NCBI GenBank assembly: GCA_026785795.1
Contig: JAJAZJ010000239.1
Span: 1 to 5,621 of the forward strand
Origin: Pseudoxanthomonas sp.
GTDB taxonomy: Bacteria; Pseudomonadota; Gammaproteobacteria; Xanthomonadales; Xanthomonadaceae
Direction of reading: 5' to 3'
DNA length: 5,621 nucleotides
Position numbers and translations under genes: made by a program. This document shows, piece after piece, positions 1 through 5,427 of this stretch (position 1 is the first letter of the stretch; every line of letters starts with the position of its first letter). The notes beneath the pieces are model-generated. The model ran no database searches. It saw only the letters and a list, made by a program, of their open reading frames with translations, and had not been told where the DNA came from.

Positions 1-687
1 CGCCTGCCATGCGCGCGCCAGCCAGGCCGCAGCGGACGCCGCGATGGAAGGCGCTTCACGCCCCAGCAGTGGTCCGACGTGGCTGGTCGCGGCCGTGTGC
101 ATGCACGGGGCAGCCCAAGCTTCGGACATCGCCTGGGTGATTGATGAAGGCACGTCCGGGTCAACCCGCGAGGCAATGAGCAGCAGCGGACAGCGCGGCC
201 GGGCCACGGCAATACCGGCACGGGCGGCGTTGAGCACGGCGCCCGATTCGTCGCGCCAGCGACGGTAGGCATACAGTGAGGTCGCATCGTCGGCATCCGG
301 AAGTGCAGCGCGCGTTGAAGCCAGGCGTGCCTCGCAGCCCCAGTGCACGACCTCCGTCCAGTCGCGGGAAGGCAACCGCCCATGCCAAGGCGCGGGCGGC
401 AGCGGATTTACCAACACCAGCGCATCCGCATGGGCAGCAATCTGCAGGGCAAGCAGGCCGCCAAGGCTGGCGCCGACCACCACGCGCGGAGGCGGCAAGG
501 CGAGCAACGCCTGCAGCATCTGCTGCCGATAGTCATCCAGCGTGGTCGCCGCCAGGCCTCGCGACGATGGCAGCAGGTCCGGCGCATGCACCGCGATGCC
601 GTGTGCCTGGAATACGCCGCGCCACGAATTCCATTCCCAGGCCCCGCCTCCCGCGCCGTGGATAAGCAGCGCGTGGGCTTCAGCCAA
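1..687 (-). CDS. alpha/beta-fold hydrolase, C-terminus cut by window edge
   Basis: This frame is open for 229 codons from a TTG at 685-687 to the left edge. An in-frame TGA lies immediately upstream of the TTG (688-690), so the TTG is the first possible codon, and the essential N-terminal motif begins only a few residues later. The alpha/beta-hydrolase landmarks appear in order: the oxyanion-hole segment LLIHGAGGG (residues 7-15), the nucleophile elbow VVVGASLGG with Ser74, an acid in ASRVDPDVP (Asp176 or Asp178), and the catalytic His202 in TSHVGPLLG. The triad therefore looks complete. About 25 residues follow the His, so probably little of the C-terminus is missing. No signal peptide or membrane segment is visible, which suggests a cytoplasmic enzyme. 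It overlaps osmC by 8 bp and should be translated from the same message. The substrate cannot be deduced; this fold includes esterases, lipases, peptidases and inactive relatives. Confidence 0.86.
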   Translation of the reverse strand, partial: MAEAHALLIHGAGGGAWEWNSWRGVFQAHGIAVHAPDLLPSSRGLAATTLDDYRQQMLQALLALPPPRVVVGASLGGLLALQIAAHADALVLVNPLPPAPWHGRLPSRDWTEVVHWGCEARLASTRAALPDADDATSLYAYRRWRDESGAVLNAARAGIAVARPRCPLLLIASRVDPDVPSSITQAMSEAWAAPCMHTAATSHVGPLLGREAPSIAASAAAWLARAWQA

Positions 688-1117
688 TCAGGGTGGCTTC
701 CAGCGTCACCGGCACGCCCAGCGCACGCGAGATCACGCATCCCGCCTTGGCCTGGTGGGCAATTTCGTCGAAGGTGACCGCGTCGATGTCCGGCACCCTG
801 GCCGATACGATCAGCTTGACCCCGGTCACGGTCGGGCCAGGCTCAGCGCCGGGCTCCATCGAGACTTCGGCGCGGGTCTGGATGCCTTCCGGGTTGAAGC
901 CTGCCTTGCCCAGCACCGCGGACAGCGCCATGCTGAAGCAGCCCGCATGCGCGGCCGCCAGCAGCTCTTCGGGATTGGTGCCCTTTTCGTCGCCGAAGCG
1001 GGTCTTGAAGGAAAAATTCTGTGCGGCAAACAGGCCACTCTGCGGCGTACTGATGTTTCCGTTACCGGACATCAGGTCACCATTCCATTCCGCATCTGCA
1101 TATCGTTTCAAGGCCAT
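680..1117 (-). CDS. osmC: OsmC family peroxiredoxin (organic hydroperoxide reductase)
   Basis: This is a 145-residue protein, close to the length I recall for E. coli OsmC (about 143). OsmC is a cytoplasmic, dithiol-dependent peroxidase that reduces organic hydroperoxides. The family signatures are present: a TRF segment with Arg40, EKGTNPEEL with Glu50, the first reactive cysteine in AAAHAGCFSMALS (Cys60), and the second in KAGCVISRAL (Cys127). Both cysteines and the Arg/Glu active-site partners are kept, so it should be active. EKGTNPEEL and the length favour the OsmC subgroup over Ohr. I chose the ATG at 1115-1117 because an AGGA lies 7 nt upstream and because MALKRYADAEWNGD aligns with the usual N-terminus. 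The frame stays open further upstream to 1330, but that extension looks non-coding. It lies divergent to the EF-G-like gene and upstream of the overlapping hydrolase. No OhrR-type regulator gene is visible in the window. Confidence 0.95.
   Translation of the reverse strand: MALKRYADAEWNGDLMSGNGNISTPQSGLFAAQNFSFKTRFGDEKGTNPEELLAAAHAGCFSMALSAVLGKAGFNPEGIQTRAEVSMEPGAEPGPTVTGVKLIVSARVPDIDAVTFDEIAHQAKAGCVISRALGVPVTLEATLIG
685..701 (-). promoter_or_regulatory. Ribosome binding site and TTG start of the hydrolase, inside the osmC 3' end
   Basis: Read on the minus strand, GGAAG (plus 697-701) lies 9 nt before the TTG start (685-687), within the last codons of osmC. The osmC stop TGA (680-682) lies just inside the hydrolase frame. 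This arrangement fits translational coupling, in which ribosomes ending osmC restart on the hydrolase. The coupling is inferred. Confidence 0.6.
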
Positions 1118-1124
1118 CGCTGGG

Positions 1125-1128
1125 TCCT
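1125..1128 (-). promoter_or_regulatory. Shine-Dalgarno AGGA of osmC
   Basis: AGGA on the minus strand lies 7 nt before the ATG at 1115-1117. It decides the start in favour of the 145-residue form over longer in-frame alternatives reaching 1330. Confidence 0.7.
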
Positions 1129-1176
1129 GGTTTCGGGGGAGCACGAAGCTTACACCCAGCCGCGAGCAGGCCCCCT

Positions 1177-1189
1177 GCCGCAGTGCGGC
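1177..1189. repeat. 13-nt inverted repeat, possible operator
   Basis: GCCGCA and TGCGGC are exact inverted copies around a single central G. The element touches the -35-like TTGACC at 1190, in the middle of the divergent intergenic region. It could be a dimeric regulator site or a chance palindrome in GC-rich DNA. No second copy was seen in the window. Confidence 0.3.
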
Positions 1190-1328
1190 TTGACCCCCCC
1201 GGCATGGCTGGCATGCTGCCCGTCCGCCATGACCGCCTGCCGGTCTGCATGCTCCCCAATGGTCGCTACGCTCGGCCGCAGGACAGCCATGACGGCCCTT
1301 CTGCTCCCGCCATGGAGGAAACGGCCTC

Positions 1329-3389
1329 ATGCCCTATTCGACGGAACAAATCCGCAACGTGGCCCTCGCCGGCCATCCGGGAGCAGGCAAGACCACCCTG
1401 TTCGAGGCGCTGTTGCATGCCGGGGGTACCGTGCAGGCAGCCGGCAGCGTGGAGCGCGGTACCACGGTGTCGGACTACGACCCCGTAGAGCGGGATCGTG
1501 GCCATTCGGTTGACAGCGCAATTGCCAGCATCGACTACGCCGGCGGCAGGGACCAAGCCGTGCACCTCAACCTGATCGATGCCCCGGGCTATCCGGATTT
1601 CCGCGGCCCCGCCCTGTCCGCGCTGGCGGCGGTGGAAACCGTGGCCATCGTGGTCGATGCCGATGCCGGCATTGGCTATGGCACGCAGCGCATGATGGAG
1701 CACGCCAGGGCGCGCAAGCTGTGCCGCGTGCTGGTGGTCAACAAGATCGACCACCCCGGCGCCCGACTGGGCCCGCTGTTGGAACAGCTGCGCAGCAGCT
1801 TTGGCCCGGAAGTCCTGCCGCTCAACCTGCCCGCCGAGGGCGGCCGGCGCGTGGTGGACTGTTTCTGGCAATCCACCGGCACCAGCAACCTGGGCCCGGT
1901 GGCCGACTGGCACCAGAAGATCATCGACCAGGTGGTGGAGATCAACGAGACGGTGATGGACCGTTACCTGGACCAGGGGGAGTCCGGCTTGCGCGGCGAA
2001 GAGCTGCACGACGCCTTCGAACAATGCCTGCGCGAAGGCCACCTGGTGCCGGTGTGCTTCGTGTCCGCGCGCAGCGGTGCCGGGGTCCGGGAACTGCTGG
2101 ACATTGCCGCACGCCTGTTCCCGCACCCGGGCGAGGGCAACCCGCCGCCGTTCCTCAACGGCACCGGCGAGCAGGCACTGGCCGTCGCATGCGGGCCGGA
2201 TCCAAACGCACATGTCATTGCCGATGTGTTCAAGATCATCAACGACCCGTTCGTGGGCAAGCTGGGCATTTTCCGGGTCTACCAGGGGACGGTGAAACGG
2301 GACATGCAGCTGTTCGTGGACGACGGCAGGAAGCCGTTCAAGGTCGCGCACCTGTACCGGATCAGGGGCAAGGACCACCTGGACATGGCGCAGGCCATCC
2401 CGGGCGACATCGCGGCCGTGGCCAAGATCGAGGACCTGCACTTCGACGCCGTGCTGCACGACAGCCACGACGAAGACCATATCCACCTGGCACCGCTGGC
2501 CTTCCCCAGGCCGATGTTCGGCCTGGCCATCGAGGCCACGCGCAAGGGACAGGAACAGAAACTGGCGACTGCCCTGCATCGGCTCTCGGAGGAAGATCCC
2601 TGCTTCCGCGTTGAGCATGAAGCCGAAACCAACGAGACCGTGATCCGCGGCCTGTCCGACCTGCACCTGCGCATCAACCTGGACCGGCTGAAGGAGCGGC
2701 ACGGGGTCGAAGTGACCTCGCGAGCGCCGCGCATTGCCTACCGCGAAACCATCGGCGCGGCGGCCGAAGGCCACCACCGGCACAAGAAGCAGACCGGCGG
2801 TGCCGGCCAGTTCGGCGAGGTGGCGCTGCGCATCGAGCCGCTGCCGCGGGGCGCCGGCTTCGAGTTCGTGGATGCAGTCAAGGGTGGCACCATCCCCGGC
2901 CAGTACATGCCCGCCGTGGAAAAGGGCGTGCGCCAGGTGCTGCAGGCCGGGGCCATTGCCGGCTACCCGATCCAGGACGTGCGCGTCACCGTGCACGACG
3001 GCAAGCACCATGCCGTGGACAGCAAGGAGGTCGCGTTTGTCGCTGCAGGCAGGAAGGCCTTCCTGGACGCCATCGGCAAGGCGCGCGGCCAGGTGCTGGA
3101 GCCGATCGTGGACCTGGAAGTGACTTCGCCCGAGGTGCAGGTCGGCGACATTACCGGCGGGCTGGCCTCCAAGCGGGCACGCATCACCGGCACCGAGGCC
3201 GCGCACGGCGAGATCGTGGTGAAGGCGCAGGTGCCGCTGTCGGAGCTTGAGGGCTATGCCGCCGAACTGAAGTCAGTGACCGCGGGCAAGGGCCGCTACC
3301 GCCTGGAGTTCAGCCACTACGAGCCCGTGCCTGCCTCGGTGCAGCAGCGATTGGTGGAGGCCTACCGACCGCGCCAGGAGGAGGATTGA
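1329..3389 (+). CDS. fusA2: Elongation factor G-like translational GTPase (EF-G2/FusA2 type)
   Basis: The 686-residue protein has full EF-G domain architecture. G domain: P-loop GHPGAGKT (15-22), a switch I remnant RGHS (57-60), switch II DAPGY (84-88), NKID (138-141) and SARSG (246-250). Domain II spans about 290-385 and domain III about 396-465, the latter with GLSDLHLRI where canonical EF-G has a GMGELHL-like motif. Domain IV spans about 467-590 with KKQTGGAGQFGEV, and its tip HHAVDSKE keeps a His equivalent to the translocation-critical tip His. Domain V spans about 590-670 and ends in EFSHYEPVP. The DAPGY motif, the GTT-SDY segment before switch I and the C-terminal SHY motif match the EF-G2 paralogue family (e.g. 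Thermus EF-G-2, mycobacterial FusA2), not the main translocase. Some members of that family are reported to bind GTP but to work poorly as translocases; the role here is unknown. GGAGG lies 10 nt before the ATG. The usual str-operon neighbours rpsL, rpsG and tuf are absent, which supports a paralogue. Confidence 0.93.
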   Translation: MPYSTEQIRNVALAGHPGAGKTTLFEALLHAGGTVQAAGSVERGTTVSDYDPVERDRGHSVDSAIASIDYAGGRDQAVHLNLIDAPGYPDFRGPALSALAAVETVAIVVDADAGIGYGTQRMMEHARARKLCRVLVVNKIDHPGARLGPLLEQLRSSFGPEVLPLNLPAEGGRRVVDCFWQSTGTSNLGPVADWHQKIIDQVVEINETVMDRYLDQGESGLRGEELHDAFEQCLREGHLVPVCFVSARSGAGVRELLDIAARLFPHPGEGNPPPFLNGTGEQALAVACGPDPNAHVIADVFKIINDPFVGKLGIFRVYQGTVKRDMQLFVDDGRKPFKVAHLYRIRGKDHLDMAQAIPGDIAAVAKIEDLHFDAVLHDSHDEDHIHLAPLAFPRPMFGLAIEATRKGQEQKLATALHRLSEEDPCFRVEHEAETNETVIRGLSDLHLRINLDRLKERHGVEVTSRAPRIAYRETIGAAAEGHHRHKKQTGGAGQFGEVALRIEPLPRGAGFEFVDAVKGGTIPGQYMPAVEKGVRQVLQAGAIAGYPIQDVRVTVHDGKHHAVDSKEVAFVAAGRKAFLDAIGKARGQVLEPIVDLEVTSPEVQVGDITGGLASKRARITGTEAAHGEIVVKAQVPLSELEGYAAELKSVTAGKGRYRLEFSHYEPVPASVQQRLVEAYRPRQEED

Positions 3390-3394
3390 GCCAG

Positions 3395-3409
3395 CGCGGA
3401 CACCCCGCG
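3395..3409 (+). terminator. Weak GC hairpin just after the EF-G-like gene
   Basis: CGCGG (3395-3399) pairs with CCGCG (3405-3409) around a 5-nt loop, starting 5 nt after the stop codon. Only a short GTTT follows, so intrinsic termination would be weak. A longer T run occurs about 100 nt downstream (3504-3517) but has no good stem before it. Confidence 0.25.
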
Positions 3410-3522
3410 ATGCTGCGTTTGCACAGCCCGGCCAGCGCACTGCCTGCCCGCAAAGCGGCCCTGCCGGTTATCACTTGATGGCAGGAGAATGCACCGAAGC
3501 TGCTTTTTTTGCGTTTTTGCTA

Positions 3523-3551
3523 TTGGCGTAGCGCATTAATTGCCCTACATT
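3523..3551 (+). promoter_or_regulatory. Predicted sigma-70 promoter of the HU-like gene
   Basis: TTGGCG (3523-3528, 4 of 6 to consensus) is separated by exactly 17 nt from TACATT (3546-3551, 4 of 6). An AT-rich tract with two T runs (3504-3510 and 3513-3517) lies directly upstream and could act as an UP element. This is the most AT-rich stretch in the window. Transcription would begin near 3558, giving a leader of about 50 nt. Confidence 0.55.
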
Positions 3552-3557
3552 GCGTGT

Positions 3558-3572
3558 GCCGACCCGATCGGC
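3558..3572 (+). promoter_or_regulatory. Hairpin at the predicted 5' end of the HU-like mRNA
   Basis: GCCGA (3558-3562) and TCGGC (3568-3572) form a 5-bp stem with a 5-nt loop. If the promoter above is right, this hairpin occupies the first nucleotides of the transcript, where such structures can slow 5'-end-dependent RNA decay. The position relative to the start site is predicted only. Confidence 0.35.
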
Positions 3573-3599
3573 CCGATTTCCCACCCATTGACTGTAAAC

Positions 3600-3603
3600 A
3601 GGA
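3600..3603 (+). promoter_or_regulatory. Shine-Dalgarno AGGA of the HU-like gene
   Basis: AGGA lies 5 nt before the ATG at 3609. It fixes this start against an in-frame TTG at 3540, which would lie upstream of the predicted -10 box. Confidence 0.65.
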
Positions 3604-3608
3604 CATTT

Positions 3609-3998
3609 ATGGCAACGAGCAAGAAAAAAGCTGCGCCCAAGAAGGCCGCTCCGAAGAAAGCCACCGCAAAGCCGGTAGCACCCAAGCCCATCAAGGAAGC
3701 CCTCAGCAAGTCCGGTCTGGTTGCACACCTGTCCGAAGCCGCTGGCGTTGCCGCGAAAGACGTGCGGGCCGTGCTGGCCTCGCTCGAGCACGCGGTCGCC
3801 GGTTCGGTCAACAGGAAGGGTGCCGGTTCCTTCACCCTGCCTGGCATGCTGAAGATCACCGTCGTCAACGTGCCGGCCAAGGCCAAGCGCAAGGGCATCA
3901 ACCCGTTCACCAAGGAAGAGCAGTGGTTTGCCGCCAAGCCCGCCTCGGTGAAGGTGAAGGTGCGTCCGCTGAAGAAGCTGAAGGACGCCGCCGCCTGA
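3609..3998 (+). CDS. HU-family histone-like DNA-binding protein with Lys/Ala/Pro-rich tail
   Basis: This is a 129-residue basic protein. Residues 1-28 are a low-complexity tail made of KKAAP-type repeats, resembling histone H1-like tails. Residues about 30-125 follow the HU/IHF fold: a helical dimerisation part (ALSKSGLVAHLSEAAGV, then DVRAVLASLEHAVAG), the GAGSFTLPG turn where HU has a GFGTF-type turn, and a beta-arm segment RKGINPFTKEE. Its Asn98-Pro99 corresponds to the Asn-Pro at the tip of the HU arm, where the Pro intercalates into DNA. The C-terminus KVRPLKKLKDAAA matches the final HU helix. The protein should bind DNA as a dimer in the nucleoid; ordinary HU is about 90 residues, so the tail is an addition. 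I recall very similar proteins in Xanthomonas and Stenotrophomonas. It has its own promoter and a probable terminator, so it is likely monocistronic. The specific role (compaction, regulation) is not shown by the sequence. Confidence 0.92.
   Translation: MATSKKKAAPKKAAPKKATAKPVAPKPIKEALSKSGLVAHLSEAAGVAAKDVRAVLASLEHAVAGSVNRKGAGSFTLPGMLKITVVNVPAKAKRKGINPFTKEEQWFAAKPASVKVKVRPLKKLKDAAA
3624..3668 (+). repeat. 15-bp coding repeats for KKAAP units
   Basis: Residues 6-20 of the HU-like protein are two exact KKAAP units and one degenerate KKATA unit, encoded by three tandem 15-bp segments. Codons differ between copies, so the peptide pattern is kept better than the DNA. This suggests selection on the tail over recent slippage. 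Confidence 0.7.
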
Positions 3999-4025
3999 CC
4001 GCAGCGCAACTTCAGGCAATACCTG

Positions 4026-4050
4026 CTCGGGCCGGCATTGCCGTCCCGAG
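4026..4050 (+). terminator. Strong hairpin downstream of the HU-like gene, probable terminator
   Basis: CTCGGG (4026-4031) pairs with CCCGAG (4045-4050), and CGGC (4033-4036) pairs with GCCG (4040-4043). There is one C-T mismatch and a 3-nt loop. It lies 27 nt after the HU-like stop and is the strongest stem I found. The following tract (TCGTTTCC) is only weakly T-rich, so termination may be partial, or the hairpin may protect the 3' end. Confidence 0.5.
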
Positions 4051-4059
4051 TCGTTTCCG

Positions 4060-4082
4060 GGGCGCGAAAAATACGGGCGCCC
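4060..4082 (+). repeat. Second inverted repeat between the HU-like and DUF533 genes
   Basis: GGGCGC (4060-4065) and GCGCCC (4077-4082) are perfect inverted arms around an 11-nt AT-richer loop. It lies 9 bp before the -35 box of the next gene. No T tract follows. It could be part of a tandem terminator or an operator-like site. Confidence 0.3.
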
Positions 4083-4091
4083 AGGTTGCCC

Positions 4092-4124
4092 TTGACTTGG
4101 CGCCGAAATGGCCATATGTAAAAT
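4092..4124 (+). promoter_or_regulatory. Predicted promoter of the DUF533-M23 unit
   Basis: TTGACT (4092-4097) matches five of six -35 positions. An AT-rich block follows. TATGTA (4115-4120) has 17-nt spacing but a poor match, while TAAAAT (4119-4124) matches five of six with a long 21-nt spacing. The exact -10 is uncertain, but a promoter here is likely because the block is sharply more AT-rich than its surroundings. Confidence 0.5.
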
Positions 4125-4153
4125 AATCATTCCCACAGCACAGGCACACGCGC

Positions 4154-4834
4154 ATGAAGATCCAGGGCTTCCTTGACCAACTCCTGAAATCGGCCGGTGG
4201 GGACGCGAACGCGAATACCAACGCAAACGCAAACCCCGCGAAGCCCGCAGCGGGTGGCTTGGGCGGCATGCTGAATGCCGATTTCGGCAAGGGCGCACTC
4301 GCCGGCGGCGCGCTGGGCTTGCTGCTGGGCAAGAACAAGAGCACGCGCAAAATCGCCACCTACGGCGGCCTGGCCGCCATCGGCGTCATGGCCTACAAGG
4401 CGTACGGCGACTATCAGCAGCAACAGCAGGGTGCCGCTGCCGGTAATAAACCCAAGACCGTGGACCTGCTGCCACCCCCCCAGGCCGAAATCCACAGCCA
4501 GGCGATCCTCACTGCGCTGGTGGCAGCAGCCAAGGCCGATGGGCATATCGACGCGCGCGAGCGCCAGGTGATTGAAGGAGAATTCAGCCGCGTCAATCAG
4601 GATGCAGAACTCCAGCAATGGCTCAAGGCCGAACTGGAGAAGCCATTGGACCCTGCGGAAGTCGCGCGCGCCGCCACCACGCCCGAAATTGCTTCCGAAA
4701 TGTACCTGGCCAGCCTGATGGCGGCTGACGAGCAGAACTTCATGGAACGCGCTTATCTGGATGAACTTGCGCGCGAATTGAAGCTGGATGACGCGCTGAA
4801 ATTGCGGCTGAAACAGCAGCTTGGGCAAGCCTGA
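4154..4834 (+). CDS. DUF533 family protein, YebE-like (TerB-like domain)
   Basis: The 226-residue protein resembles E. coli YebE over its length. Residues 1-16 form a short amphipathic start, followed by an Ala/Asn-rich linker (18-27). Then come two Gly/Ala-rich hydrophobic stretches (about 47-59 and 67-83) separated by GKNKSTRK; these probably insert in the inner membrane. A Gln run (88-92) and Pro-rich spacer (107-109) lead to the helical TerB-like domain (about 112-224) with AAKADGHIDARER (125-137) and DEQNFMERAYLDELAREL (192-209), both typical of DUF533. The function is unknown. In E. coli yebE is a member of the Cpx envelope-stress regulon, and the M23 gene 38 bp downstream also points to the envelope. 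The ATG at 4154 has only a weak AGG (4142-4144) 9 nt upstream. No CpxR-type site was identified. Confidence 0.9.
   Translation: MKIQGFLDQLLKSAGGDANANTNANANPAKPAAGGLGGMLNADFGKGALAGGALGLLLGKNKSTRKIATYGGLAAIGVMAYKAYGDYQQQQQGAAAGNKPKTVDLLPPPQAEIHSQAILTALVAAAKADGHIDARERQVIEGEFSRVNQDAELQQWLKAELEKPLDPAEVARAATTPEIASEMYLASLMAADEQNFMERAYLDELARELKLDDALKLRLKQQLGQA
4205..4234 (+). repeat. Ala-Asn dipeptide-coding repeat in the DUF533 gene
   Basis: Residues 18-27 read ANANTNANAN, encoded by alternating GCR and AAY codons with one ACC interruption. It is a short six-base periodic tract in the linker before the membrane segments. Such tracts can vary in length by slippage, here in steps of two residues without breaking the frame. 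Confidence 0.6.
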
Positions 4835-4872
4835 CGCAGGCGGCCGACGGCCTGTCGCACTCACCCGCCCCG

Positions 4873-5427
4873 GTGCGAGCTTACGTGGGCACATTGCAAC
4901 GGTTGCTGTGGTGGTCGTTGACCCTGCTGATCCTGTACCTGGGAGCCGCATGGTCATGGGGGCAACCTTTCATGGCGGTGCCGCGCACGACTTGGGAAGT
5001 GGCGCGCATGCCGCCGCCTTCCGCCCTGCCCGTCCCGGTTGAGGGCGTACGCGCAACGCGCATCGCCGACACCTTCGGTGCACCGCGGGGCAGTGACCGC
5101 ACCCACGCCGGCGTGGACATATTCGCCAAACGCGGCACCCCGGTACTCAGCACTACCCGGGGCGTCGTGGCCGCCGTGCGCGAGGGTGGGCTGGGCGGGC
5201 GCCAGGTGTGGGTGCTGGGCCCGGCACGTGAGCGGCACTACTACGCGCACCTGGACGACTGGCAGCCTGGCCTGGCCGCAGGTGACGTGGTTGAACCCGG
5301 CACCCGGCTGGGCACGGTAGGCGACAGCGGCAACGCCCGCGGCACGCCGCCGCATTTGCACTACGGCATCTACGGCGCAGACGGCGCCTACGACCCGCTG
5401 CCGCTGCTCAAGGCATACGCCCGCTAG
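4873..5427 (+). CDS. M23 family (LytM-type) metallopeptidase, membrane-anchored
   Basis: The protein has 184 residues. Residues about 11-29 (LLWWSLTLLILYLGAAWSW) are an uncleaved signal anchor or signal peptide, which would place the rest in the periplasm. A Pro-rich linker (47-55) leads to the M23 domain (about 58-180): HAGVD with zinc ligands His78 and Asp82, YAHLD with catalytic His126, and HLHYG with His161 and zinc ligand His163. All ligands are present, so it should be an active zinc endopeptidase, probably cutting peptidoglycan peptide cross-links; partner LysM or coiled-coil domains are absent. The start is GTG at 4873, with no clear Shine-Dalgarno. ATGs at codons 34 and 46 would remove the membrane segment, so GTG is preferred. 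It follows the DUF533 gene by 38 bp and is probably co-transcribed. The substrate is inferred from the family. Confidence 0.92.
   Translation: MRAYVGTLQRLLWWSLTLLILYLGAAWSWGQPFMAVPRTTWEVARMPPPSALPVPVEGVRATRIADTFGAPRGSDRTHAGVDIFAKRGTPVLSTTRGVVAAVREGGLGGRQVWVLGPARERHYYAHLDDWQPGLAAGDVVEPGTRLGTVGDSGNARGTPPHLHYGIYGADGAYDPLPLLKAYAR

Larger units (their letters stand above)
1118..1328. other. Divergent intergenic region between osmC and the EF-G-like gene
   Basis: This 211-bp region must carry the promoters of both divergent units. I see no strong sigma-70 hexamer pair for either gene. On the plus strand TTGACC (1190-1195) resembles a -35 box, but no acceptable -10 follows at normal spacing. The region contains an odd-length palindrome at 1177-1189, a cluster of CATG tetranucleotides from 1203 to 1331, and the Shine-Dalgarno GGAGG (1314-1318), 10 nt before the EF-G-like ATG. 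Confidence 0.6.

Noticed and set aside
1190..1217. TTGACC with CATGCT as promoter of the EF-G-like gene
   Set aside because: The -10 candidate matches poorly and the spacing is 16 nt; kept only as a remark on the intergenic region.
1118..1330. N-terminal extension of osmC by 71 residues
   Set aside because: The extension has Cys/Gly/Arg-rich composition unlike OsmC and overlaps the divergent gene start. A well-placed AGGA and the family length support the ATG at 1117.
542..1513. Long plus-strand open frame across osmC and the EF-G-like start
   Set aside because: It shows no domain, is antisense to two well-supported genes and overlaps the P-loop region of the GTPase in another frame.
1266..3206. 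646-codon open frame on the minus strand opposite the EF-G-like gene
   Set aside because: Its codons are in exact register with the sense codons, so an antisense stop needs a sense TTA, CTA or TCA codon, all rare in GC-rich genes. Its protein is His/Gln/Val-rich with no recognisable family, while the sense strand encodes a full EF-G-like protein.
3500..3520. T runs as an intrinsic terminator of the EF-G-like gene
   Set aside because: Only a 4-bp stem with a long loop can be drawn before the T runs. They fit better as an AT-rich element upstream of the HU-like promoter.
3540..3608. TTG start adding 23 residues to the HU-like protein
   Set aside because: It lies upstream of the predicted -10 box and has no Shine-Dalgarno, and the ATG at 3609 has AGGA at good spacing.
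3471..4298. 275-codon minus-strand open frame opposite the HU-like gene
   Set aside because: It spans an intergenic region with promoter and hairpins and overlaps two recognised genes. Its low-complexity translation has no family features.
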